From positions 1 to 45,507 of the forward strand of contig JAZFYD010000049.1 in assembly GCA_036443405.1 (NCBI GenBank): 45,507 bases of DNA. Reading direction: 5' to 3'. The position numbers were made by a program, and so were the translations under genes. Shown piece by piece: positions 8,667 through 17,637 of the stretch. Every line of letters begins with the position of its first letter. The stretch's first letter is position 1. The stretch is from JAZFYD01 sp036443405. GTDB taxonomy: Bacteria > Planctomycetota > PLA2. The notes beneath the pieces are model-generated. The model was given only the letters and a program-made list of their open reading frames with translations. It was not told the DNA's origin and made no database searches.

Positions 8667-9680
8667 GTGGGGTTGGCGCGTGAACCGATTCGTCCGATTC
8701 GTTTTGTGAACGATCGGCTGGAGATCCTCGATCAGACCAAACTCCCCGGCGAGGAGCTCTGGTTGCAACTCGACACGCCGGAGCAGGTAATCGAAGCGAT
8801 CGGCTCACTTCGAGTACGCGGCGCACCCGCCATCGGTGTTGCGGGGGCTTACGCGCTCGTGCTCGCCGCGGGGACCGCCGACGACGTGCGCGCGGCGGCC
8901 CCCGGAATCGCAAGCGCGCGGCCGACCGCAGTCAATCTCGCGTGGGCAGTGGCGCGAGTGCTGCGTCGGCTCGACGATGCGCCCGCGGACGCGCCGCGCG
9001 CGATGTTGTTGACCGAGGCGAATGCGATACGCGACGAGGACGAGGCCTCGTGCCGCGCGATCGGTCGCCACGGGCAAGAACTGCTCGCGGCCCAAACCAC
9101 CGTCCTCACTCACTGCAACGCGGGATCCCTCGCGACCGCGCAATACGGAACGGCACTCGGTGTGATCTACGCGGCAGTCGAAGCCGGAAAACAGATCACG
9201 GTGTTCGCGGACGAAACCCGGCCGCTGCTTCAGGGCGCGCGGCTCACCGCCTGGGAGCTCATGCGGGCCGGCATCCCGGTGACGCTGGTCGCCGACTCCG
9301 TAGCCGGCTCTCTGCTCCGCTCCGGCCGGGTGGACGCGGTTGTGGTGGGCGCCGACCGCATCGCCGCAAACGGCGATGTGGCCAACAAAGTGGGCACCTA
9401 CCCACTCGCGGTGCTGGCCGACGTCCACGAGGTTCCGTTTTACGTAGCTGCGCCGCGATCCACGATCGATCCGGCCACGCCCTCGGGCGAAGCGATCCCC
9501 ATCGAGGAGCGCGCGCCAGAGGAGGTGACCAGCGGATTTGGCGTAAACACGGCTCCTGCAGGAACTTCCGTCTATTGCCCGGCATTTGACGTGACCCCGG
9601 CCGCGCTGGTGACCGGGCTCATCACCGAAGTGGGTGTCGTCTCGCCGGTCAATGCGTCCGGCATCGCGGCCATCCTGTAA
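8667..9680 (+). CDS. mtnA: Methylthioribose-1-phosphate isomerase
   Basis: 337 aa from GTG 8667. This start gives the family's usual short N-terminus before LEILDQTKLP and lies beyond the hairpin at 8614-8642; GTG 8697 and TTG 8673 are alternatives. Family signatures are complete: RGAPAIGVAGAYALVLA, THCNAGSLAT with the catalytic Cys, FADETRPLLQGARLTAWEL, and GADRIAANGDVANKVGTY with the catalytic Asp. It converts 5-methylthioribose-1-phosphate to methylthioribulose-1-phosphate in methionine salvage. No other salvage gene is adjacent, although metH lies 3 kb away. It could also act on related sugar phosphates, as some MtnA-like isomerases do. Confidence 0.93.
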   Translation: MGLAREPIRPIRFVNDRLEILDQTKLPGEELWLQLDTPEQVIEAIGSLRVRGAPAIGVAGAYALVLAAGTADDVRAAAPGIASARPTAVNLAWAVARVLRRLDDAPADAPRAMLLTEANAIRDEDEASCRAIGRHGQELLAAQTTVLTHCNAGSLATAQYGTALGVIYAAVEAGKQITVFADETRPLLQGARLTAWELMRAGIPVTLVADSVAGSLLRSGRVDAVVVGADRIAANGDVANKVGTYPLAVLADVHEVPFYVAAPRSTIDPATPSGEAIPIEERAPEEVTSGFGVNTAPAGTSVYCPAFDVTPAALVTGLITEVGVVSPVNASGIAAIL

Positions 9681-9738
9681 TTCTCGCCGTTATTTCAGCG
9701 AAATCCGCCCCAAGTCGATAGGAATTCGGGCTATCCGG

Positions 9739-12700
9739 ATGGCGTTCAAGGGCGACCTCGAAAACCTCTCCCTCTTCGACATTTTCCAGACACTCAGCAC
9801 GAACGGGCAAACCGGCGTGCTCGTGCTGTCTCGCGAAGGTGCAGAGAAGAAGGTGTACTTTGCACCTGACGGTGTGCGCGTGCTCTTTGCGCGGTCATTC
9901 GTCGGGTTCCGCATCGGCGATGTCTTCGTACGGCGCGGTACGGTCACGTCAGAGGACATCGACGCCCTCCTTGTCGAGCAGCAGCGTGAATACCGCCCCA
10001 TGGGCGAGTTGCTCGTCGAAAGCGGCAAGGTCACCGAGGAGGACGTGAGACGGGTTCTCAAATATCACGCCGAGGACGAGATCTTCGAGATCTTCGGCTG
10101 GGTGACCGGGAACTTCGCATTCCACGACGGCCAGGACATCAGCGAGCATGACTATTCGCCGCTGAGCGATGTCGTCCTCGATCCGGCGAGCCTGTGCCTC
10201 GAGGCGGCGCGCCGTCTCGACGAACTCGAACAGATCCGAACGCTTGTCCCGAGCAACTCCGCGTTTCATTGCCACAACGAGGGTGCTGGCCGGCCGGACG
10301 CCGGAAAGAACGACGAGAAGGTCTGCTTCGTGTTCGACGCGTTGGTCGACGGCGCGTGTCCGTCCGAAGTGCAGGACGCCATCGGGCTCAGCCAGTTTGA
10401 CGTGCTTCGGTCGCTCTTCCTCCTCCTCGATGCTGGCCTAGTGCGCGAACTCGAGATGAACGAACTTCTCGCGGCGGCGGAGGTTGAGCGCGAGAACGAC
10501 AGGCCTGCGCGGGCGGCCGATCTGCTCGAACACGCGAAGAGCCTCGACCCGCGCAACCGCGATATCATCGAAGCGTGCGTGGAGATCACGCGGCGCCTCG
10601 ATGACCCCGAGCGCCATGGCGCGCTTCTCGCTTCGCTCGGCGCGCTCTGCGTGCAGGACGGCGACGTCCAGGAGGGCGTGCAGTACCTCGAACGCGCGCT
10701 CGAGAACCAGCCGAGCGACACCACCGCCTTAACGTCGCTGCGCGATGCGTACGCAACACTGGGCCAGCCCGAACGCTGCGCCGAGGCATCGCTCAGGCTC
10801 GCGCGCTTGCACGCCGAGGCCGGGCGCCTCTTCAGGGCCGTTGATACCGCGAATGCGGGACTCGAGTGCGCGCCCAATGCAATCGCGCTGCGCTACTACC
10901 TGGCCCAGCTCCTCGCTCGGACTTCACGCACACACGAGGCGAAGGACCAGGTCTATCACCTGATCGAGTTGACCAAAGCGAGCAGGGGCAAGGCGCAGTC
11001 GGCCAAAGGGCACGAGCTTCTCGCGAGTTGCTACCGGCTGCTGCTGAAGATCGACCCCACCGAAGAGAAGGCCATCGCGGGCCGCGAAGCGCTGGACCGC
11101 AACCGACTCGGCCGCCTTCGCAAGCGCCGTCTCGTCACGCGCGGCTCCATCGTCGCCGCCGTGCTGGCCGTTGTTGCCGGCATCGGCCTCATTTCCAGCG
11201 GGCCGAGCGCCGAGGAGCTTCTTGCGATCGTCAGCGAGGCTGCGCGCAACAACGACCGGCAAACGCTGCTCACCAATCTCGACAATCTGGTGCGACGGTT
11301 CCCGGACTCGCCCGAAGCCGAAGAGGCGCTGCGACTGAAGTCCGGCGTGGTACGCACCCAGGCGGGTGCCACCGATCAGCATCGGCGCCACCAGGACGAC
11401 CTGCGTCGCGAGTTGGAGGCAGAACTCGACCGGGTCCGGCAGTCGCTCGCCGAGGACGCGCCGGAGGTGGCACTCCGCTACGTGCCGGGCCTTCTCGATG
11501 AACTCTCGGATACGCGCGCGAACTTCCTGCGCCGCGAACTCGGCACACACCTGCAACACGCGATCGGAGTTTTCCTCGACCGTGTGCGCAAGGAATACGA
11601 AGGCGACATGCGCACGTTCGCCCAGTGCAACGTGCATCTGGGCTCCGACGCGCCCAAGGCCTTGGACGAACTGCAACTCCTCGAGCACTCCCTCGAAGAG
11701 GTTCGTCTGCGCAACTGGGGCGAGGGTATTCCGGCAATCGGCCGCCAGCTCAAGGAGGTCGCCACGTCGAAGCTCATCCAGCCCAAGCTGGCGAAACGGA
11801 TGACGAATTTCGAAGCGCGCTGGAAGGGCGCGACCTTCTTCTCATCAGTCGACAAACTGTACTTCACGGCCCGGGCGCGGCGACTGCGCAAGCAGATCGA
11901 CGAGCAGTACGACAATGCACGGCGGCTGGGTCGAAAGGCGCTCGAGAATTGCGACTTCGAAACGGCGCGTGTTCTGTACACGGGCCTGAACGAACTCGTC
12001 CGAACCGTTGACACGGAGCGTCCGCGCGAGCACTTCCTCGATCTTCTTGCCCACCTGGAGCGCAGGGGCATCCGCAAGGAAGCCGAGGGGCTGGTTTCGG
12101 AGATCCGAACGATCGAGGAGGGCCTCGAGGAGGTCGCGCGGCTACGCGCCAAAGGTGGAGAGTCCGCCCCGCAGGCTTTCCGGATTCTGCGAGGGCTCGT
12201 CAACTCGAACCGCCTCGTGCGTCTTGAAGGCAAATACGACTTCCCGTATCTCGTCCGGTCCATCCCCGCGGGCAGCGAGGTCTCGGTGGAAGGCGAGCCG
12301 GTCGGTGTGACCCCCGCCACGATCGAGATCCCGATCTACGCGAGGACCCGGATCTCGGTAAAGCGCGCCGGTTTCGAGGACGCGCAGATCGAGATCGAAC
12401 CGCTCGACGCGGAGCGCGACGGTGCACTCGACGTGTCGCTGCAAAAGACATCCCTGTGGACGCGCCGGCTGGACGGCGCCGTCGAAGCGCGGCCGATGGT
12501 TCTCGGAAATCTCGTGGTGATCGCCAGTCGCGACGGCCGTCTCTACGGACTCGAGGCAGATGTCGGGGCGCCCCGGTTCGTGATCGAAACTGGTGTTCTC
12601 GAGGGTGTGCGTGCGACTCCGGTTGCTGACGAGAATTACTTCTACATCCCCACCCTCGACGGAACGATTCACATCGCGGCCCGCAATACGAACCAGATCG

Positions 12701-13419
12701 TCTACCGGGTTCCGCTTCCCGGTCAGATTCATCACGGGCTCGCGCTGCACGACGGCATGATGTTCGCCGCGACGCAGGGGGGTCGGTTGGTCGCGATCAA
12801 GAACAAGAAGATCGTGTGGAACAAGCCGATGGCCCACTCGCCGTCGACGTCAGTGGTGTATGAGGACGGCAAGCTCTACATCGGAACGATGGAGGGCGTC
12901 GTGCTCGTGCACAAGGCGTCGGACGGTACCGCGCTCGATCCTATCGTCCCGCGGTTCAAGTCGTCGTTCCTCGCGGACCTCGCGATTCACAAGGGCGCGG
13001 TCATCGCCGGCTCGGAAAACGGCAAGGTCCGATCATTCGACATGGCGACTCGCGCCGTGCGGTGGACCGTCCCCACGCGCGACGTCGTTCGGTCACGAGC
13101 GGTCATAGACGGCGACCGGCTGTTCATCGGATCCCTCGACGGATTTGTATACGGCATCCACGCCAACGGTTCGCGCCAGGTGCGCCTCGACCTGGGCGCG
13201 CCGATCTCGGGATCCGCCGCCGTGCACAACGGGTTCCTCTACGCGGCCAACTCCGACGGCGAACTGGCGGCGTTCGATGTGTCCGGCAAGCGCGCCGTCC
13301 CTTGGTGGACCCGCCGGTTCGACGGCGAGATCGTCGTTCACGTCATCACGAGCGATACCCACATCTTCGTCGTGACCGACAAGTCCAGCGTCCACGCCTT
13401 CGCGGCGGACAAACGCTAG
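9739..13419 (+). CDS. Large DUF4388-TPR-PEGA-beta-propeller membrane protein
   Basis: 1226 aa from ATG 9739 (MAFKGDLENLSLFDIFQTLS, the classic start of DUF4388/PATAN). Residues 1-150 are DUF4388. About 190-240 is a small helical module. About 250-450 contains TPR-like repeats (ARAADLLEHAKSLDPRNRDI and following units). A single membrane helix lies near 468-487. About 500-800 is helical and coiled-coil-like. A PEGA domain lies near 838-900 (SIPAGSEVSVEGEPVGVTPA). Residues about 905-1225 form a PQQ-type beta-propeller with repeats such as GNLVVIASRDGRLYGLEA and DGRLFIGSLDG-like strands. Cytoplasmic DUF4388/TPR and external PEGA/propeller parts are inferred from the one helix. Family knowledge ties DUF4388 to two-component and gliding systems. 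The exact role is unknown. Confidence 0.85.
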   Translation: MAFKGDLENLSLFDIFQTLSTNGQTGVLVLSREGAEKKVYFAPDGVRVLFARSFVGFRIGDVFVRRGTVTSEDIDALLVEQQREYRPMGELLVESGKVTEEDVRRVLKYHAEDEIFEIFGWVTGNFAFHDGQDISEHDYSPLSDVVLDPASLCLEAARRLDELEQIRTLVPSNSAFHCHNEGAGRPDAGKNDEKVCFVFDALVDGACPSEVQDAIGLSQFDVLRSLFLLLDAGLVRELEMNELLAAAEVERENDRPARAADLLEHAKSLDPRNRDIIEACVEITRRLDDPERHGALLASLGALCVQDGDVQEGVQYLERALENQPSDTTALTSLRDAYATLGQPERCAEASLRLARLHAEAGRLFRAVDTANAGLECAPNAIALRYYLAQLLARTSRTHEAKDQVYHLIELTKASRGKAQSAKGHELLASCYRLLLKIDPTEEKAIAGREALDRNRLGRLRKRRLVTRGSIVAAVLAVVAGIGLISSGPSAEELLAIVSEAARNNDRQTLLTNLDNLVRRFPDSPEAEEALRLKSGVVRTQAGATDQHRRHQDDLRRELEAELDRVRQSLAEDAPEVALRYVPGLLDELSDTRANFLRRELGTHLQHAIGVFLDRVRKEYEGDMRTFAQCNVHLGSDAPKALDELQLLEHSLEEVRLRNWGEGIPAIGRQLKEVATSKLIQPKLAKRMTNFEARWKGATFFSSVDKLYFTARARRLRKQIDEQYDNARRLGRKALENCDFETARVLYTGLNELVRTVDTERPREHFLDLLAHLERRGIRKEAEGLVSEIRTIEEGLEEVARLRAKGGESAPQAFRILRGLVNSNRLVRLEGKYDFPYLVRSIPAGSEVSVEGEPVGVTPATIEIPIYARTRISVKRAGFEDAQIEIEPLDAERDGALDVSLQKTSLWTRRLDGAVEARPMVLGNLVVIASRDGRLYGLEADVGAPRFVIETGVLEGVRATPVADENYFYIPTLDGTIHIAARNTNQIVYRVPLPGQIHHGLALHDGMMFAATQGGRLVAIKNKKIVWNKPMAHSPSTSVVYEDGKLYIGTMEGVVLVHKASDGTALDPIVPRFKSSFLADLAIHKGAVIAGSENGKVRSFDMATRAVRWTVPTRDVVRSRAVIDGDRLFIGSLDGFVYGIHANGSRQVRLDLGAPISGSAAVHNGFLYAANSDGELAAFDVSGKRAVPWWTRRFDGEIVVHVITSDTHIFVVTDKSSVHAFAADKR

Positions 13420-13452
13420 CCGAGTCCGTCTGCGTCGGCGTCGGACCCCAGG

Positions 13453-15963
13453 CTACTTGAACCGCTTGCGCAGCTCTTCGAGCTTGGCCTTCACGAACTC
13501 CTCTTCCGTCATCCCTTCGGGGACGGGGTTGGCGGACGGTTCAGGCATCACCGGTTTAGGCGCTTCAGGCCGGACGGCTTCGAGATCCGCCCTGTCGTAG
13601 GATTCGTCGCGCCGGCCCCTGCGTCCGCGGTCGCCTCCGCGTCCGGGGCCTCGGCCACCGCCGCCACGTCCGCCACCGCCGCGAGCACCGCCACCACTGC
13701 CTCCGGGTCCGCCACGGCCACCGCCGCCACCCGCACCGCGACCGCGTTCGCCGCCGCCACGTCCGCCGGCACCGCGGCCGCCGCCTTCGGATGATCGGCC
13801 GGACTTCATCGAAAGCGCGATGCGCTTCGTCTCGGAGTCCACGCCGAGGACGCGAACCTGCACGACCTGACCCACGTGCACGACGGTGCTCGGGTCCTTC
13901 ACAAAACCATCGGAAAGCTCCGAGACGTGCACAAGCCCGTCCTGCTTGACGCCGACATCGATGAACGCGCCGAACGCCGTCACGTTGGTGACACGCCCGG
14001 AGAGCCGCAGCCCCGCCTTCAGATCAGCGACGGACTTGACACCCGCCGTGCGCTGAGCGACCTGCAAGACCGGCCGCGGGTCGCGCGGACCCTTCAGGAG
14101 TTCGGACAACACCCCGGCGACCTCGACGGCGCTGTGAGACTCGTCCGCGAACTCGTCGACGTCGACGGCGTTGAGCGGATCCGCATTCGCGATGAGATCC
14201 GCCGCGCTCACGCCGCTCTTTTGGGCGATCCGCTCGACCACTTCGTAGTCCGCCGGATGCACACCGGTGGAATCGAGCGGCGTGTCCCCGTCCATCACGC
14301 GAACAAAACCGGCGGACTGCGCAAATGCTTCCGGCGTCATCACCGGCAATTCCGCGAGCGCGGCCCGATTCCGGAACGCTCCGGCTTTTTCGCGATGCTC
14401 GACGACGGCGCGCGCACGCGACGTCGTGAATCCGGCGATCTTGGCAAGTTGCTGCATCGGGGCACGGTTGAGGTCGGCGCCGATCTCGTTGACGCAGTGC
14501 TCGACCACCTCGTTCAGCGCCTGCGCGAGCCGGGTGCCGTCGACCTCGCTCTGATACTGGCCGAAACCGATCTGTTTCGCTTCGAGCTTCACGAACTCAC
14601 GCAACGGATCCGAGAGCCTCCGCGCCAGCGAGATCGCAGCGCGTGCGGGCACCGGGAACGCGGGCAGCTCCGAACGGCCGACTGGCCCCGACGCGTAGGT
14701 TCCGAGGCCGACCTCGTTGACCACGACAATCGACGGCGCGGCGTCGTCGAGTTCGTCGAGCGAGTCCTGCAGGAACCCGGCACACTCGTGCCGCCCAGGG
14801 CCGTTTCCGAGGGCCACCAGCTTGATCTCGTGGGTGCGGCAGAGCCTCACGACCTCCGCGGCCGCTTCGGCGCGTTTCGCCTCGTCCTTGGCGAACGGAC
14901 GCAGTTTCGCGTGCGCGAGCGGCTCACCGCGTTCGTCGATGCACGCGATATGCACCGCGCCGCGCACGGCGGGGTCGCAACCCAGAATGCGCTGCGGTCC
15001 GGCCGGCGGCGCCCTCAACAGGTCGTAGAGGTTTTTGCAGAAGAGCTCGGTCGCATCGCTGTCCGCGCGCTCCTTCACGTCCGCGAGGACATCCGCGGAA
15101 ACAGACGGCGCCAGAAGGCGCTTGGCGGCGTAGTCCGCCGCGCTGTCGAGGATCGCCTTGAGCGGCTCGGCGCAATCGGCAGGGAACTTGCGTTTCGCGA
15201 TCTCCGCGTGGAGTTTCTCCGTGGGGAACGAAACACGCGTCGCGATCGCACCTTCCTTTTCCGCGCGCTGCAACGCGAGGAACCGGTGGGACGGAATCCG
15301 TCCGAGCTTCTCCTTGAAGTTCTTGAACTGCGAGTAACGCGCGGGAACGTCCGACTTGTTCGCGGCGGGACCGGCCTCCAGAACACCCTCCTTGCGAAGC
15401 AAGTGGATGAGGAAGAGCCGGATCTCGGGATCGATTGCAAAGCGTTCCGCGAGAATGTCGCTCGCGCCTTGAAGTGCCTCCTCCGGCGACCCGACGCCCT
15501 CCTTGCCCGCGTAGTCTGCGGCGGCGGCGGCGGGGTCGATGTCCGCCGCGCTGAGCAGCGCATCCGCAAGACCCTTCAGCCCCTTCTCCGCGGCGATGCT
15601 CCCACGCGTTCGACGCGACGGCCGGTACGGGAGATACAGGTTCTCCATCTCCAAGCGGTCGCTGCAGCGTTCGATACGCGAACGCAACTTGGCGGGGACG
15701 TCCGAACGCTCGCCGATTGCGCGCAGAATGAACTGGCGTCGCTGTTCGAATTCCCGCGCGCGACGAACCTCGCGGCGCATCGCGTAAAGCGTCCGCTCGT
15801 CGAGTCCCCCCACCGCTTCGCGCTTGTAACGCGCGAGATACGGCACGGGCGATCCGCCCGCCATGCATTGCAGCGCCTTACCGGCGATCGCCGGGTCGAG
15901 CTTGAAACGTTTGGAGACCGCGGCGGCAATGGCCTCGTCAAGGGTGGCGTGGGGGGTGGTCAT
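13453..15963 (-). CDS. tex: Tex-family RNA-binding protein with long Gly/Arg-rich tail
   Basis: 836 aa from ATG 15963; a GTG at 16002 is a less likely start. Residues 1-195 are the Tex N-terminal helical domain (GGSPVPYLARYKREAVGGLD). About 323-440 is the YqgF-like RNase H fold (ILGCDPAVRGAVH). About 500-560 is helix-hairpin-helix (LAKIAGFTTSRARAVVEHRE). About 650-718 is an S1 domain (GRVTNVTAFGAFIDVGVKQD). Tex proteins bind RNA and affect transcription. The odd part is the C-terminus: after the S1 domain, about 65 residues are almost only Gly and Arg (RGGGERGRGAGGGGGRGG type), followed by a Pro-rich linker and a helical end (MTEEEFVKAKLEELRKRFK). Ordinary Tex proteins stop shortly after S1. 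The tail resembles an RGG low-complexity RNA-binding region. Confidence 0.93.
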   Translation of the reverse strand: MTTPHATLDEAIAAAVSKRFKLDPAIAGKALQCMAGGSPVPYLARYKREAVGGLDERTLYAMRREVRRAREFEQRRQFILRAIGERSDVPAKLRSRIERCSDRLEMENLYLPYRPSRRTRGSIAAEKGLKGLADALLSAADIDPAAAAADYAGKEGVGSPEEALQGASDILAERFAIDPEIRLFLIHLLRKEGVLEAGPAANKSDVPARYSQFKNFKEKLGRIPSHRFLALQRAEKEGAIATRVSFPTEKLHAEIAKRKFPADCAEPLKAILDSAADYAAKRLLAPSVSADVLADVKERADSDATELFCKNLYDLLRAPPAGPQRILGCDPAVRGAVHIACIDERGEPLAHAKLRPFAKDEAKRAEAAAEVVRLCRTHEIKLVALGNGPGRHECAGFLQDSLDELDDAAPSIVVVNEVGLGTYASGPVGRSELPAFPVPARAAISLARRLSDPLREFVKLEAKQIGFGQYQSEVDGTRLAQALNEVVEHCVNEIGADLNRAPMQQLAKIAGFTTSRARAVVEHREKAGAFRNRAALAELPVMTPEAFAQSAGFVRVMDGDTPLDSTGVHPADYEVVERIAQKSGVSAADLIANADPLNAVDVDEFADESHSAVEVAGVLSELLKGPRDPRPVLQVAQRTAGVKSVADLKAGLRLSGRVTNVTAFGAFIDVGVKQDGLVHVSELSDGFVKDPSTVVHVGQVVQVRVLGVDSETKRIALSMKSGRSSEGGGRGAGGRGGGERGRGAGGGGGRGGPGGSGGGARGGGGRGGGGRGPGRGGDRGRRGRRDESYDRADLEAVRPEAPKPVMPEPSANPVPEGMTEEEFVKAKLEELRKRFK

Positions 15964-16072
15964 GTTTGGCGGTCCGCGTCGGTGAGTTTTGTGGGGACGC
16001 ACTCACGGGGCGCGGCGGTCCTTCAGGGGGGGGCTATTCGGGGTCGGCGATTCTATCTCGGATTATTTGGCC

Positions 16073-16103
16073 GCGCCTCTATCGCCGCCAAAGAAAGAGG
16101 CGC
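16073..16103 (-). terminator. Hairpin downstream of the secreted TPR gene
   Basis: GCGCCTCT and AGAGGCGC arms (8 bp) enclose a 15-nt loop, 46 bp beyond the stop at 16149 on the minus strand. No U-run follows directly, so termination is only a guess. The rest of 15964-16148 shows nothing else. Confidence 0.3.
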
Positions 16104-16148
16104 ATCCGCGCATCCGATCTGGACCACCGGCCGTCCGCTGCGGCGATC

Positions 16149-17387
16149 CTACTTGTAGAACCCGCCGAAGTGCCCGACGCGATACACACCGAGGTGCGTG
16201 CCGCGGAACCGAAGGTGCGTCCCGCGAATGACCCGGCACCCGTGGCTGAGGTAGTACGGGTTCCTGTAGTAGTGGCGGACGGGCTGCGGATAGGCATAAC
16301 CGCGGGAGCGCACGGGATACGGATAGGCGTGTTGGCGGTGACGGCAGCGGCGATAGACGTATCCGTAGCCGTAATAGCCGCCGTGGCCCGGGTAATACCC
16401 GGTCGAGTTCGCCCGCGAGGAGTCCTCGAGGAGCTTCTTCCGAAGCTGCAGCGCGGCCTCGTTCTTGGGCTCGATCCCGAGAACCTCGTGAACCGCCTCC
16501 AGCGATCCCGGCATGTCGCCCATCATGAAGCGCAGGTCGCCGAGCCGGAGCCAGGTGCGCACGAGCCGCGGCTCCAGATCCTTCAGGAAGCTCTCGATCG
16601 TCTCCTTCAGGTCGTCCAACTCGACCACCATCAGCAGATCGCCGAGGTCATACCCGGCCTTGCGGAACGTGTACGCCGCGTAGTTGAGGCGCCCCTCGGC
16701 ATCGTCGATGCGCGAGAAGCGGGCGCGGGTCAGGACGCGGTCGGCCTGATCGATGCGCGCGTCGAGTTTCTTGAGAATCAGCCGGTGGCGCCTCGCCCGC
16801 TTGACGATCTGCTCCTGTGCCTTCTGCTCCTCGATGAACGATTCGCGCTCCTCGATGATCTTGACCAACTCCTTGGTGCGCGCGACCTCCGCGGACTGCG
16901 GGAAGTTCTGCATCAATCGCTCGGCCAGCATGCGCGCACGGGCCGGGTCGTTTTCGCGCACGTGCTCCCAGGCCTTCTCGAAGAGCCAGGTCGCCTCCTC
17001 TTCGCCGAGTTTCTTTTCCAACTCCTCGAGTGACTTCTTGATCTTCGGGCGGGTCTCCGCCGCGAGGTTGTATTGGGTCATCGCCTGGCTGAACATGCCC
17101 AGTTTCCGCGCCCAAACCGCGAGCCGGACGTGACCGTCGGCGTCGCCCTTTCGGATCCCGCGCGCCCAGGCGTAGTAAACGAATTCGGGCACGACCTTGT
17201 CGATCGGGACGCCAAACCGCACCGATCCCCCGCCCTTGGTCACACGGATCAGCACCTTGTCGCCTTTTACCGAGACCTCGCTGGCCTCGTAGATCTTGCC
17301 GCTTTTGAGCTCGATCAACTCGAGCGCCGGGGCGGCGGTCGCAAAAACCAGCACGAGTGCGGTGGGAAGAAAGATCGCACGTTGCAT
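16149..17387 (-). CDS. Secreted TPR-like protein with Tyr/Gly/Arg/His-rich C-terminus
   Basis: 412 aa from ATG 17387, chosen because GAGGAGA stands 6 nt upstream and a Sec signal peptide follows (MQRAIFLPTALVLVFATAAPALE). A frame open further upstream to 17993 overlaps ribBA and is ignored. Residues about 24-60 form a small beta domain (IELKSGKIYEASEVSVKGDK). About 70-340 is helical with TPR features (WARKLGMFSQAMTQYNLAAE; LRLGDLRFMMGDMPGSLEAV). The last 70 residues are low complexity with many Tyr, Gly, Arg and His (GYYPGHGGYYGYGYVYRRCR). The protein probably acts in the periplasm or on the cell surface. The family is not recognised. Confidence 0.8.
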   Translation of the reverse strand: MQRAIFLPTALVLVFATAAPALELIELKSGKIYEASEVSVKGDKVLIRVTKGGGSVRFGVPIDKVVPEFVYYAWARGIRKGDADGHVRLAVWARKLGMFSQAMTQYNLAAETRPKIKKSLEELEKKLGEEEATWLFEKAWEHVRENDPARARMLAERLMQNFPQSAEVARTKELVKIIEERESFIEEQKAQEQIVKRARRHRLILKKLDARIDQADRVLTRARFSRIDDAEGRLNYAAYTFRKAGYDLGDLLMVVELDDLKETIESFLKDLEPRLVRTWLRLGDLRFMMGDMPGSLEAVHEVLGIEPKNEAALQLRKKLLEDSSRANSTGYYPGHGGYYGYGYVYRRCRHRQHAYPYPVRSRGYAYPQPVRHYYRNPYYLSHGCRVIRGTHLRFRGTHLGVYRVGHFGGFYK

Positions 17388-17400
17388 TCTCGTTCTCCTC

Positions 17401-17428
17401 GCTCCAACGGCCCAGCTGCCGGGAAAAC
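17401..17428 (+). repeat. Dispersed palindrome, copy A1 (decayed)
   Basis: Starts GCTCCAACGGC as the family consensus does, but the right arm reads GCCGGGAA instead of GCCGTTGG. First of three copies in the divergent region between the TPR gene and ribBA. Confidence 0.6.
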
Positions 17429-17430
17429 CT

Positions 17431-17459
17431 GGCTCCAACGGCCAGTTGCCGGGCCAGAA
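17431..17459 (+). repeat. Dispersed palindrome, copy A2 (decayed right arm)
   Basis: CCAACGGC, loop CAGTT, then GCCGGGCCAGAA. Compared with the consensus right arm it lacks three bases (TTG). The outer GGCC and the tail are kept. Confidence 0.65.
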
Positions 17460-17469
17460 TCCACCGGGC

Positions 17470-17501
17470 GCTCCAACAGCGTTGGCTGTTGGGCCAGAAA
17501 C
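17470..17501 (+). repeat. Dispersed palindrome, copy A3 with compensated arm change
   Basis: Arms CCAACAGC and GCTGTTGG (perfect 8 bp, loop GTTG) followed by the tail GGCCAGAAAC. Relative to the consensus, pair 6 changed from G-C to A-T in both arms. Confidence 0.75.
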
Positions 17502-17637
17502 ACTGCGCGACGCAGGTCCCGCGGACCTTGCTTTTGAACGGATCCGAGTCGAGAATTTCAGCCGGTTTCCGCCTTCTGGGCCCACGATGGGCGCCAATGC
17601 GATCGAGCCCCTGACCGGGAACTCTGGAGATTCAGCC

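Noticed and set aside
13876..16158. 760-codon open frame antisense to tex
   Set aside because: Shadow of tex; no domain or plausible composition.
17401..17501. CRISPR array
   Set aside because: Copies differ, spacing is irregular, and the same palindrome occurs singly elsewhere. No cas gene is present.
17400..17637. FMN riboswitch before ribBA
   Set aside because: No conserved FMN-aptamer segments are visible; the region is taken up by palindrome copies.
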